64,000 bases of DNA from Pseudomonas guariconensis (GTDB lineage: Bacteria; Pseudomonadota; Gammaproteobacteria; Pseudomonadales; Pseudomonadaceae): the NCBI RefSeq assembly GCF_900102675.1, contig NZ_FMYX01000003.1:310001-374000 (forward strand). Direction: 5' to 3'. This document shows, piece after piece, positions 11,093 to 19,024 of this stretch. The notes below the pieces were generated by a model. The model was not told where the DNA came from. It ran no database searches and saw nothing but the letters and a program-made list of their open reading frames with translations. How positions within the stretch are numbered: position 1 is the first letter of the stretch; each line of letters starts with the position of its first letter. The translations under genes were made by a program, and so were the position numbers.

Positions 11093-11256
11093 TCGTCTCG
11101 AGGGTGCGGGGGCTTTGCATCCCCCGCAGTCTGTTCCGCTTCCCGTGATCTCGGTCTTGGGAAGTTTCTTCAAAGACGCTCGGAAACGTCGCCTGTAGGG
11201 ATGATCGGGATTACGCGTACGCTCCTGAAAGCTATCCAAGCTTATGAGAGCGTTGC

Positions 11257-12480
11257 ATGTTTTCCACCAAAATCATTAGTGCATTTACAGCCTCGCGTCT
11301 ATTCAGCACGAGCGTGTTGTTGTGGTTGTTAACTGCGCCGCTTGATGGTCAGACAGCAGAGGTCACTGTCAGTGCTCGTTACAAGGGGAATGTGACCGGA
11401 GCGTTTGAGAACACCACACCCCAGGCCAGCTTCTGCAGTATCTGGGTCGGTGTGTGCAAGGACTTCCAGGCGTTCACGGTGAGCTTGCCGCTAACCTACG
11501 ACAAGGTGTCGACCCATCAAGCTGCGAATGCACGGGAACAGTTCTACATAAAGTTACCGGCACGTCGTACTGTTCAGGTGGTCCATGAAAAGGGCATCGA
11601 CACCCATCAGCTGGTTTTCGAGATCACTCACAGCAGTCAGAAAATACAAGGCGACACAAATTTTTCCAATACGGCAAATCCTGTGTTCACGGCTTATCCT
11701 CAGGGCGGCTGCAGTTATCTAAGAACCTATCTGACTGCGCATCGGGCTTATTATCTTTGGGCAACGCGGTCACCCGAAAGTCCCTCGCCCTGTTATTCCA
11801 GCGGTCAGGGGGGGCAGCCAAAAGAGGTGTATTTCACCCCGGTGAGTGACATGGGGATCGGCTATAGACTGACCATGCCTTCAGCTTTGCGCATGAAGCA
11901 GGGCCTCTATCGAGGCAGTGCAAGCTTCACGGTGGGGCCGGGAGGTGATTTTGATCTGGGCGATGGCGTCAGCAATCTCAACTCGCCGACTCTCACAATC
12001 AACTTTGAACTGGACGTGCAGCACGCCTTCGTCCTGAACTTCCCCGCAGCGAGTGATCGTGCCGTGCTGGAACCTCCAGGGGGCTGGTCGCGGTGGCTCG
12101 GGGGTGGCACGCCGCCTTCTCGCCTGGAGCGCAGCCTGCGCTTGAACCTGTGGTCCACTGGCCCGTTCAAGGTCTATAAGACGTGTCAGTACGATCAAGG
12201 GACGAGCTGTGGCATTCGCAACGGCGCGGGGCATCAGGTGCCGGTAGACGTGGCCTTGACGCTGCCCTCAAGCGTGCAGCATGCCAATGCGCCTGTGCAG
12301 CGACTGACTATTCCGACCGGCCGCGCTAGCGCCCTGGCGTTTGACATGGCCATGCCCGTGGCTGGCCAGTCGGGGCAGTTGCACTTCGATGTCGTCTCCC
12401 AGCATGTCAAATCCATGCTCGACTATCCCGGCAGTGTGTATCAGGGCGATGTGACGGTATTGTTCGATGCCACGCTCTGA
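11257..12480 (+). CDS. Orphan CblD/CfaE-like fimbrial tip adhesin (putative)
   Basis: This 407-residue protein has a Sec signal peptide (hydrophobic ~14-28, cleavage near QTA) and several Cys pairs. The C-terminal ~180 residues resemble the CblD/CfaE minor-pilin family of alternate chaperone-usher fimbriae: FVLNFPAASDRAVLEPPGGW, then FKVYKTCQYDQGTSCG, and a donor-strand-like end SVYQGDVTVLFDATL. Such proteins sit at the fimbrial tip and initiate assembly. No chaperone, usher or major pilin gene is adjacent; fadH and a PLP deaminase gene flank it. Composition is less GC-rich than its neighbours, hinting at acquisition. The assignment rests on remembered motifs. Confidence 0.6.
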   Translation: MFSTKIISAFTASRLFSTSVLLWLLTAPLDGQTAEVTVSARYKGNVTGAFENTTPQASFCSIWVGVCKDFQAFTVSLPLTYDKVSTHQAANAREQFYIKLPARRTVQVVHEKGIDTHQLVFEITHSSQKIQGDTNFSNTANPVFTAYPQGGCSYLRTYLTAHRAYYLWATRSPESPSPCYSSGQGGQPKEVYFTPVSDMGIGYRLTMPSALRMKQGLYRGSASFTVGPGGDFDLGDGVSNLNSPTLTINFELDVQHAFVLNFPAASDRAVLEPPGGWSRWLGGGTPPSRLERSLRLNLWSTGPFKVYKTCQYDQGTSCGIRNGAGHQVPVDVALTLPSSVQHANAPVQRLTIPTGRASALAFDMAMPVAGQSGQLHFDVVSQHVKSMLDYPGSVYQGDVTVLFDATL

Positions 12481-12552
12481 GCGGGTGCCCACCGGGTGCA
12501 AAGGCGCAGGACGGGGTGCACAGGAGCCTCCTGATCTCGATACACTCGCCTA

Positions 12553-13449
12553 ATGTCTTACGCCTTTGCCGACCTTCCCCAAGCACCTTTGCAGCCGTTG
12601 TCCTTGCCCTGGCTCGAGCACGCCGGTGTCCAGCTCGCCGTGCTGCGGCTGGACTTGATCGACCCGCTGATCAGCGGCAACAAAGGCTTCAAGCTTCGCC
12701 ACCACCTGCGCGACGCCCATGCCATGGGCGCCCCCGGGCTGATCAGCCTCGGCGGCAATCACTCCAATCACCTTCACGCCCTGGCGGCTGCGGGCAAGCG
12801 CTTTGGCTTCGCCACCGCGGGGCTGCTGCGTGGGCATCCGCAGGACACTGCCACCGTTCGTGATCTGCAGGCCTTTGGCATGGAGCTGCACTGGTTGGGT
12901 TACGGCGGCTACCGGGAACGTCACCAGGTAGGTTTCTGGACGCCTTGGCTGGCGCGCTATCCTGGGTGGTACTGCATTCCCGAAGGCGGTGGCGGGCTGG
13001 CGGGCGCCGAGGGTTGTCGACTGATCGTGGAGCAGGCGAGGGCGCAGCTACCGATGCTGGGTTGGACGGATTACCACGGCTGGTGGCTGGCGGTGGGGAC
13101 CGGGACCACGTTGGCAGGCCTGGTGATGGCAGAGCAGGGCCGTCGTGGGGTGCATGGCGCCTTGGCGGTGCCACCTGGGCATGGCGTCGAAGAAAACCTC
13201 TCGGCCTTGGTGCAGGGCGGCTATGAACTGCATGGCGCGTGCCGTGGCGGATTCGCCCGGATCGACGATGAGCTGCTGGCGTTCATTGACCAAAGCGAGC
13301 GCGAAAGTGGCCTGCCGCTGGAAGCGGTGTACACCGGCAAGGCCTTGTTGGCCCTGCGCGATCAGGTCGTGGCCGGGCGTTTTGCGCGCGGCACACGCCT
13401 GATCTTCCTGCACACCGGCGGGCTGCAGGGACGTCGCGGTTACTTGTAG
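12553..13449 (+). CDS. PLP-dependent ACC deaminase / D-cysteine desulfhydrase family protein
   Basis: This 298-residue fold-type II PLP enzyme has ISGNKGFKLRHH, where Lys47 is the predicted PLP lysine, and GGNHSNHLHALAAAG, the phosphate/carboxylate-binding loop with Ser near 74. A glycine-rich AVGTGTTLAGLV loop near residue 180 binds the PLP phosphate. Family members act as ACC deaminase or D-cysteine desulfhydrase. True ACC deaminases are longer (about 340 residues) and have a Tyr-Glu pair near residue 295 that I do not see, so substrate is open. The gene ends inside the 3' end of the convergent cytochrome b561 gene (10-bp overlap). Confidence 0.85.
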   Translation: MSYAFADLPQAPLQPLSLPWLEHAGVQLAVLRLDLIDPLISGNKGFKLRHHLRDAHAMGAPGLISLGGNHSNHLHALAAAGKRFGFATAGLLRGHPQDTATVRDLQAFGMELHWLGYGGYRERHQVGFWTPWLARYPGWYCIPEGGGGLAGAEGCRLIVEQARAQLPMLGWTDYHGWWLAVGTGTTLAGLVMAEQGRRGVHGALAVPPGHGVEENLSALVQGGYELHGACRGGFARIDDELLAFIDQSERESGLPLEAVYTGKALLALRDQVVAGRFARGTRLIFLHTGGLQGRRGYL

Positions 13450-13985
13450 GGCAGCATGCGCAGCAGCGTGTCGTCGCGGCGCACATAGTGGTGATAGAGG
13501 CCGGCCACGGCGTGCAGGCCGATCAGCCAGTAGCCCCAACTGCCGACTCGCTCATGCCAGCCTTTGACGAATTTGGCCAGGTCTTGATCGGGCGCGACCA
13601 GTGCAGGCAGGTCGAGGCCATAGAAAGGGATCGGTTTGTCGGCGGCGCTGAGGATGATCCAACCGGCGATTGGCAGGCCGATCATCATCACATACAGCAG
13701 CAGGTGCACCAGGTGCGCCAGCCCCGTCTGCCAGGCCGGTGGCTTGGGGACGATCGGTGGCGTCGGGCGGCTCAGGCGCAGGGCCAGGCGCAGCCAGACC
13801 AACACGAACACCGTCAGGCCAAGCATGAAGTGCAATTCTTTCATCAGGTCGCGCTCGGCGCTGCCTTTGGGAAACAGACCGCGCAGCTCGATGGTGGCGT
13901 AGACCGCAGCCAGTAGCACCAGCATCAGCCAGTGCAGGGTGATGGACAGACGCGCGTAATGCGCCGTGGGCGTGGGTGAAGCCAT
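13440..13985 (-). CDS. Cytochrome b561 (CybB-type di-haem b)
   Basis: This 181-residue protein has four hydrophobic helices. Candidate haem-ligand histidines are LHW near residue 18, ELHFMLG near 52, and GLHAVAGLYHHYV near 157-166. Such proteins transfer electrons from quinol or superoxide in the inner membrane. It follows the usual start SITLHWLM. Its stop overlaps the convergent PLP gene's stop by 10 bp, so each gene uses the other's coding sequence as its 3' end. Confidence 0.92.
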   Translation of the reverse strand: MASPTPTAHYARLSITLHWLMLVLLAAVYATIELRGLFPKGSAERDLMKELHFMLGLTVFVLVWLRLALRLSRPTPPIVPKPPAWQTGLAHLVHLLLYVMMIGLPIAGWIILSAADKPIPFYGLDLPALVAPDQDLAKFVKGWHERVGSWGYWLIGLHAVAGLYHHYVRRDDTLLRMLPYK

Positions 13986-14100
13986 GGTGGTTCCTCATCA
14001 TCAGGTCGCAATTGCGCTCTTGAGTGGCGCGTGAGAGGTATTTTAATGGCAGGCTGGATTTTTTCTTTGCGCCAGGTCGATGAAATTTGTTCTTGGTGTG

Positions 14101-14121
14101 GCCCCGACGCGAGGTCGGGGC
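14101..14121. terminator. Hairpin after the DUF1853 gene
   Basis: The stem GCCCCGAC/GTCGGGGC closes a short GCGAG loop between the end of the minus-strand DUF1853 gene (14132) and the start of cytochrome b561. A T-rich stretch follows on the minus strand further on. It probably terminates the DUF1853 transcript. Confidence 0.6.
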
Positions 14122-14131
14122 GCTTTGATTA

Positions 14132-15076
14132 TCAAGCCGAGAGTTGCGGCCAACTGTCGGCGACCAGGAACACCCGCTCGGTCTCTTGCCAGGTACCGTC
14201 CCCGGCCACCTCCAGCCTGACCAGCAATTGCGCGCGCGCCTGATCGTCCAGTTCGCCCAGCCAGGCCTCGAACTGCAGGGGCGACCAGCACGCCGTGGCC
14301 TCCACCCGCGCCGGTGCCAGCCAGGCATGGCGGGGCAGGGGCTGCCAGCGTCCGGTTGGATTGGCCTGCTGGTAATCAGGCCAGTCGCTTCGACGCAACC
14401 AGCGCCCGCGCAGATGCTGTGCGTTGGCGCCGACCGGTGATTCGGCAAGCACTGGCCAAGGGTAGAACAGGTAGCCGCCGAGCCAAGCATGTGCCCGTGC
14501 CTCGTGCACCCCTAGCGATGCCAGGGCCTGGCGGCTCTGGGGCCAGGATGAGATCGTCAACTGATGGCGGGCCAGGTGGCCCAGTTTGCGGTCCAGGCGG
14601 TCATGGCAGCCCGGGCCCAGCCAGTGCGCCGGATCATGGCCGTCCCCGCCGGATGGCCCCAGGTAGAGCTTGATGGCCAGTTCCAGATGGTGAACGCCTT
14701 CCCGGTCACGTAGGACGATATCCAGCTCTCCCAGGGTGTGTCCGCCTTCGCGGATCGGCAGGTTGGCTGCCAGCAGCTCGACGCCGGGCGCTTGGCCCAG
14801 GGCGAACTGCCACAGGCTTTCGTAGTACAGCCCGAGGCGGTGGCTGGTGAGGCGGGCGAGCCAGTCGAGCAGCGCCTGTTCGTCTTGGTCCAGCGCCAGT
14901 AGCCACTGTCGCAGGCGTTCGGGGTCGTCCGCCCAGGCGCTGGCCGTCAACGGGTGACGTTGCGCACAGGGCGGTTGGCTCAGCAGGGCAGGCGACAACA
15001 CTGTCCACGCCAGGTCGCGTACGGCGGGGCGGCGCAACTGGCCAGGGAGGTCGTGAAGATCGGCGAAAGGCGTCAT
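14132..15076 (-). CDS. DUF1853 family protein
   Basis: This protein has about 314 residues with PAVRDLAWTVLSPALL near the N-terminus, GLYYESLWQFALGQ near 80, and GELDIVLRDREGVHHLELAIKLYLG near 120. The latter has a D-x(n)-E-x-K arrangement (LDIV, LELAIK) reminiscent of a PD-(D/E)XK nuclease core, though no nuclease activity is established to my knowledge. ATG 15076 gives the typical start MTPFADLHDLP; longer in-frame starts to 15145 would run close to nadK's start. It is divergent from nadK. Confidence 0.85.
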   Translation of the reverse strand: MTPFADLHDLPGQLRRPAVRDLAWTVLSPALLSQPPCAQRHPLTASAWADDPERLRQWLLALDQDEQALLDWLARLTSHRLGLYYESLWQFALGQAPGVELLAANLPIREGGHTLGELDIVLRDREGVHHLELAIKLYLGPSGGDGHDPAHWLGPGCHDRLDRKLGHLARHQLTISSWPQSRQALASLGVHEARAHAWLGGYLFYPWPVLAESPVGANAQHLRGRWLRRSDWPDYQQANPTGRWQPLPRHAWLAPARVEATACWSPLQFEAWLGELDDQARAQLLVRLEVAGDGTWQETERVFLVADSWPQLSA

Positions 15077-15179
15077 CCAGCGAGCATAGCCGGTTTGCCG
15101 CTGGCTGGTCGTTTCGCCCATAATCCCAAGGGCCACACTGGCCATCCGTCACCCCGCCGCAGAGCCTTGCAGGAGCACC

Positions 15180-16070
15180 ATGGAGCAATTTCGCAATATC
15201 GGTATCATCGGTCGCCTTGGCAGCTCCCAGGTGCTGGACACCATTCGCCGACTGAAAAAATTCCTGATCGAGCGCCACCTGCATGTGATCCTCGAGGACA
15301 CCATTGCCGAGGTGCTGCCCGGCCATGGCCTGCAAACCTCCACACGCAAGCTGCTGGGCGAGGTCTGCGACCTGGTCATCGTGGTCGGTGGCGACGGCAG
15401 TCTGCTCGGCGCGGCTCGCGCCCTGGCTCGACACAACATCCCGGTGCTGGGGATCAACCGCGGCAACCTGGGCTTTCTCACCGACATCCGTCCCGACGAG
15501 CTGGAGACCAAGGTCGCCGAGGTGCTCGACGGCCACTACCTGGTGGAAAACCGCTTCCTGCTGCAGGCGGAGGTACGTCGTCACAACGAGGCCATCGGCC
15601 AGGGCGATGCGCTCAATGACGTGGTGCTGCACCCAGGCAAGTCGACGCGGATGATCGAGTTCGAGATCTACATCGATGGCCAGTTCGTCTGCAGCCAGAA
15701 GGCCGACGGCTTGATCATCGCCACCCCCACCGGCTCCACCGCCTACGCGCTCTCCGCGGGTGGGCCGATCATGCACCCCAAGCTCGATGCCATCGTCATC
15801 GTGCCGATGTACCCGCACACTTTGTCCGGGCGGCCGATCGTGGTGGACGGCAACAGTGAACTCAAGATCGTCGTCTCCCAGGACCTGCAGATCTACCCGC
15901 AGGTCTCGTGCGACGGCCAGAACCACTTCACCTGCGCCCCAGGCGACACCATCACGGTAAGCAAGAAACCGCAGAAGCTGCGCCTGATCCATCCGCTGGA
16001 CCATAACTACTACGAGGTGTGCCGCACCAAGCTCGGCTGGGGCAGCCGTCTGGGGAGTGGAGGCGACTGA
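15180..16070 (+). CDS. nadK: NAD kinase
   Basis: This 296-residue enzyme phosphorylates NAD to NADP using ATP or polyphosphate. The diagnostic GGDG (VVGGDGSLLG, near residue 71) and the NE/D motif region EAIGQGDALND (near 140-150) are present, followed by TPTGSTAYALSAGGP near 180. The start MEQFRNIGIIGR is typical of gammaproteobacteria, with SD AGGAGC before the ATG. It leads a compact operon: the next gene's ATG overlaps its stop (TGATG). Confidence 0.97.
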   Translation: MEQFRNIGIIGRLGSSQVLDTIRRLKKFLIERHLHVILEDTIAEVLPGHGLQTSTRKLLGEVCDLVIVVGGDGSLLGAARALARHNIPVLGINRGNLGFLTDIRPDELETKVAEVLDGHYLVENRFLLQAEVRRHNEAIGQGDALNDVVLHPGKSTRMIEFEIYIDGQFVCSQKADGLIIATPTGSTAYALSAGGPIMHPKLDAIVIVPMYPHTLSGRPIVVDGNSELKIVVSQDLQIYPQVSCDGQNHFTCAPGDTITVSKKPQKLRLIHPLDHNYYEVCRTKLGWGSRLGSGGD

Positions 16071-17041
16071 TGTTCGATCCGGCACGCAGTTTCGACATCA
16101 TCGGCGATGTACACGGTTGTGCCCTGACCCTGGAACGCCTGCTCGACGCCATGGGCTACAAGCGCCAGGGGGGCGTGTGGCGCCATCCTCGCCGCCAGGC
16201 GCTGTTCCTCGGCGATATCGTCGATCGCGGCCCGCGCATCCGCGAGGCCTTGCACATCGTCCATGACATGGTCGAAGCCGGGCAGGCCTTCTGCATCATG
16301 GGCAATCATGAGTACAACGCCCTGGCCTGGGTCACTCCGGCGCTGCCAGGCAGTGGCAAGACCTACGTGCGCGAGCACACCCCGCGCCACGCTCGGCTGA
16401 TCGACGAAACCCTGACCCAGTTCGCCCAGCACCCAGGTGACTGGCACGATTTCCTGCAATGGTTCTATGAGCTGCCGTTGTTCGTCGACGCTGGGCGCTT
16501 CCGCCTGGTCCATGCCTGCTGGGACCCGGGGCTGATCGAGCCGCTGCGTCGGGAGTACCCGAACGGGTGCATCGATGAGCATTTCATCCAGGCCTCGGCG
16601 GTCTCCGGTAGCTTTGCATCTACCGTATGCAACCGCCTGCTGCGCGGTACCGACATGCGCCTGCCGGACGGTCTGACGCTGACCGGTGGCGATGGTCTGA
16701 CTCGCGCCTTCTTCCGCACCAAGTTCTGGGAAGAAGACCCTCAAACCTATGGAGACATTGTGTTCCAGCCCGACGCCCTGCCCGAGGACGTGGCCCGCAC
16801 GCCCCTGAGCCACAGCCAGAAAAACGCCCTGCTGCGTTACGCCGAGGACGAGCCGTTGCTGTTCGTCGGTCACTACTGGCGCAGCGGCCGCCCGGCCCCG
16901 ATCCGCGGCAACCTGGCCTGCCTGGACTACAGCGCCGTGCTCTACGGCAAGCTGGCGGCCTACCGCCTGGATGATGAAACCCGCATCGACCCCCACAAGT
17001 TCGTCTGGGTCGACGTCGAACGCCCGCAGGCCAGCCAATGA
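16070..17041 (+). CDS. Metallophosphoesterase (calcineurin-like)
   Basis: This 323-residue protein has the metal-binding series DIIGDVHGC (near residue 9), FLGDIVDRGPR (near 45) and IMGNHEYNAL (near 77), with late histidines in FVGHYWRSG (near 265). These are the ligands of a di-metal phosphoesterase centre. The family includes Ap4A hydrolase-like and protein phosphatase-like enzymes; substrate is not clear. The start at 16070 overlaps the nadK stop by 1 nt, and its own stop overlaps the rhomboid ATG by 4 nt, so the genes are translationally coupled. Confidence 0.92.
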   Translation: MFDPARSFDIIGDVHGCALTLERLLDAMGYKRQGGVWRHPRRQALFLGDIVDRGPRIREALHIVHDMVEAGQAFCIMGNHEYNALAWVTPALPGSGKTYVREHTPRHARLIDETLTQFAQHPGDWHDFLQWFYELPLFVDAGRFRLVHACWDPGLIEPLRREYPNGCIDEHFIQASAVSGSFASTVCNRLLRGTDMRLPDGLTLTGGDGLTRAFFRTKFWEEDPQTYGDIVFQPDALPEDVARTPLSHSQKNALLRYAEDEPLLFVGHYWRSGRPAPIRGNLACLDYSAVLYGKLAAYRLDDETRIDPHKFVWVDVERPQASQ

Positions 17042-17910
17042 ACGTGATCGCCGCAATGCGCCTGCCGCTGTCGGTCGACCTGGGCGGATTCGTCAAGATG
17101 TTGCGCCGGTTGCAGGTCCCGCACCGGGTGGTCGAGCAGGGACAGGAGCAGATCCTCTGGGTGCCGGAGTCGCTGGCCGAGGACGTGCGCGAGCTGTATC
17201 AGCGCTATCCCGAGGGCAACGACGAAATCCAGTTGCCCGAAGAAGTGCTCGCGGGCATGGCCCAGCGTCCCTCCCTGGCTGAGCAGGCCCGGGTCTGCAA
17301 GATCACCGCCGGGATGCTGCTGGCGTGCCTGGTCGTCGCCGTGCTGACCGGTCTGGGTGACAACCTGTCGACGGTTGGCTGGTTCACCTTCCTGGATTTC
17401 CGAGTGCAGGGCCAGTACCTGTACTTCACCTCGCTGGAGCAAGGCTTGGCCGAGGGGCAGTGGTGGCGGCTGGTGTCGCCGATGCTGTTGCATTTCGGTG
17501 TGCTGCACCTGGCCATGAACGCCCTGTGGTACTGGGAGTTGGGGCGGCGCATCGAGTTGCGTCAGGGCCCTTGGGCGTTGCTGGGCCTGACCTTGCTGTT
17601 CAGCCTGGTGTCCAACCTGGCCCAGCATTACACCAGCGGCCCCAGCCTGTTCGGCGGCTTGTCCGGTGTGCTCTACGGTTTGCTCGGGCATGTCTGGCTG
17701 TACCAGTGGCTGGCGCCCAGCCCGTTGTTCAGCCTGCCCAAGGGCGTACTGGTGATGATGCTGGTGTGGCTGTTGATCTGCCTGACCGGCGTGATCGGCC
17801 AGCTCGGCTTCGGCCAGATCGCCAATGCCGCCCACGTCGGTGGACTGCTCATCGGATGCCTGACCGGGCTCTTGGGCGGGGCCCTGGCACGGCGTAAACT
17901 GTCGGCTTGA
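17038..17910 (+). CDS. Rhomboid-family intramembrane serine protease
   Basis: This 290-residue protein has a cytoplasmic N-terminal domain (residues 1-85), then six or seven membrane helices. The catalytic Ser is in GGLSGVLYG (near residue 208) and the catalytic His in IANAAHVGGLLIG (near 264). The Arg/Trp-rich WWRLVSPMLLHFGVLHLAMN forms helix 1/L1-helix 2, with HFGVLHLAMN supplying the second His/Asn pair. GlpG-like. Substrates are unknown. The ATGA overlap with the upstream phosphoesterase shows coupling. Confidence 0.93.
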   Translation: MNVIAAMRLPLSVDLGGFVKMLRRLQVPHRVVEQGQEQILWVPESLAEDVRELYQRYPEGNDEIQLPEEVLAGMAQRPSLAEQARVCKITAGMLLACLVVAVLTGLGDNLSTVGWFTFLDFRVQGQYLYFTSLEQGLAEGQWWRLVSPMLLHFGVLHLAMNALWYWELGRRIELRQGPWALLGLTLLFSLVSNLAQHYTSGPSLFGGLSGVLYGLLGHVWLYQWLAPSPLFSLPKGVLVMMLVWLLICLTGVIGQLGFGQIANAAHVGGLLIGCLTGLLGGALARRKLSA

Positions 17911-17923
17911 TTTAGGAGATGTT

Positions 17924-18184
17924 ATGTCCACCTTTGCGCAAATGATCGAAAACATCACCCCCGAGATCTACGAGAGCCTGAAACTGGCCGTGGAAATCGG
18001 CAAATGGGCTGACGGCCGCAAGCTGACTCCGGAGCAGAAAGCGCTGTCGCTGCAGGCGGTGATCGCCTGGGAGATGAAGAACCTGCCCGAGGAGCAGCGC
18101 ACCGGCTATATGGGCCCACAGGAGTGCGCGTCGAAATCGGCACCGGTCCCCAACATCCTGTTCAAGTCGGACTCGGTACATTGA
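17924..18184 (+). CDS. DUF1315 (YeaC-like) small protein
   Basis: This is an 86-residue soluble protein. The pattern ITPEIYESLKLAVEIGKWADGRKLTPEQ and the later LQAVIAWE are characteristic of YeaC/DUF1315. The function is unknown. A good SD (TTAGGAG) precedes the ATG. Its TGA overlaps a TTG (18181) that is probably the start of the next gene, so the pair is likely co-translated. Confidence 0.88.
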   Translation: MSTFAQMIENITPEIYESLKLAVEIGKWADGRKLTPEQKALSLQAVIAWEMKNLPEEQRTGYMGPQECASKSAPVPNILFKSDSVH

Positions 18185-19011
18185 TCGAACTCGCTCGTGG
18201 CTCTCTGAGCAAAATGGCGGTGCGCCTGGAAGCACCGGTTGTCCAATACGCCTTTCGCCTCGGTGAGGAGCAGGTGCCGGTCAATCCACTGATCGGCAAG
18301 ACCCTGCGCCTGGAGTACCTCGGCGCCATCCACTGCACCCACTGCGGCAAGCGCACCAAGACCAGCTTCAGCCAGGGTTACTGCTACCCCTGCATGACCA
18401 AGCTGGCCCAGTGCGATGTCTGCATCATGGCCCCGGAAAAATGCCATTACGACGCCGGCACCTGCCGTGAGCCGTCCTGGGGCGAGCAGTTCTGCATGAC
18501 CGACCATGTGGTGTACCTGGCCAACTCCTCGGGTATCAAGGTCGGTATCACCCGCGCCACCCAGCTGCCCACCCGCTGGCTCGACCAAGGCGCCAGCCAG
18601 GCCTTGCCGATCCTGCGCGTGGCCACCCGGCAACAGTCTGGCCTGGTCGAGGATCTGCTGCGCAGCCAGGTACCGGACCGTACCAACTGGCGAGCGCTGC
18701 TCAAGGGCGACGCCGACGTGCTCGACCTGCCAGCCATCCGCGAACAGATCTTCGATGCCTGCGCCGAAGGCCTGCAGGGCTTGCAGGCGCGCTTTGGCCT
18801 GCAGGCGATCCAGCCGCTGGCCGACGCCGAAGTGGTCGAAATGCGCTACCCGGTCGAGGCCTATCCGAAAAAGATCGTGAGCTTCAACCTGGACAAAGAC
18901 CCTGTGGCCGAAGGCACGCTGCTGGGCATCAAGGGCCAGTACCTGATCTTCGACACCGGTGTGATCAACATTCGCAAGTACACGGCCTATCAATTGGCCG
19001 TGCACCAGTAA
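18181..19011 (+). CDS. DUF2797 family Cys-rich protein with GIY-YIG-like core
   Basis: From TTG 18181 the protein has 276 residues. A Cys-rich segment contains CTHC, CYPC and CDVC plus further Cys (about residues 45-105), suggesting one or two zinc ribbons. It is followed by VVYLANSSGIKVGITR, then RW and SGLVEDLLRSQVPDRTNW, which resembles the strand-strand-Arg-Glu layout of GIY-YIG/T5orf172-type domains. Nuclease activity is inference only. The start is uncertain: the TTG overlaps the DUF1315 stop (TTGA), ATG 18214 is the next choice, and GTG 18124 would overlap DUF1315 by 61 nt. Confidence 0.8.
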   Translation: MIELARGSLSKMAVRLEAPVVQYAFRLGEEQVPVNPLIGKTLRLEYLGAIHCTHCGKRTKTSFSQGYCYPCMTKLAQCDVCIMAPEKCHYDAGTCREPSWGEQFCMTDHVVYLANSSGIKVGITRATQLPTRWLDQGASQALPILRVATRQQSGLVEDLLRSQVPDRTNWRALLKGDADVLDLPAIREQIFDACAEGLQGLQARFGLQAIQPLADAEVVEMRYPVEAYPKKIVSFNLDKDPVAEGTLLGIKGQYLIFDTGVINIRKYTAYQLAVHQ

Positions 19012-19024
19012 AAGGACCAGCACG

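Noticed and set aside
11093..11256. Possible LuxR/RcsB-type box (CCTGTAGGGAT, GGGATTACG) before the adhesin gene
   Set aside because: Only short partial matches; no clear dyad and no conserved spacing could be established.
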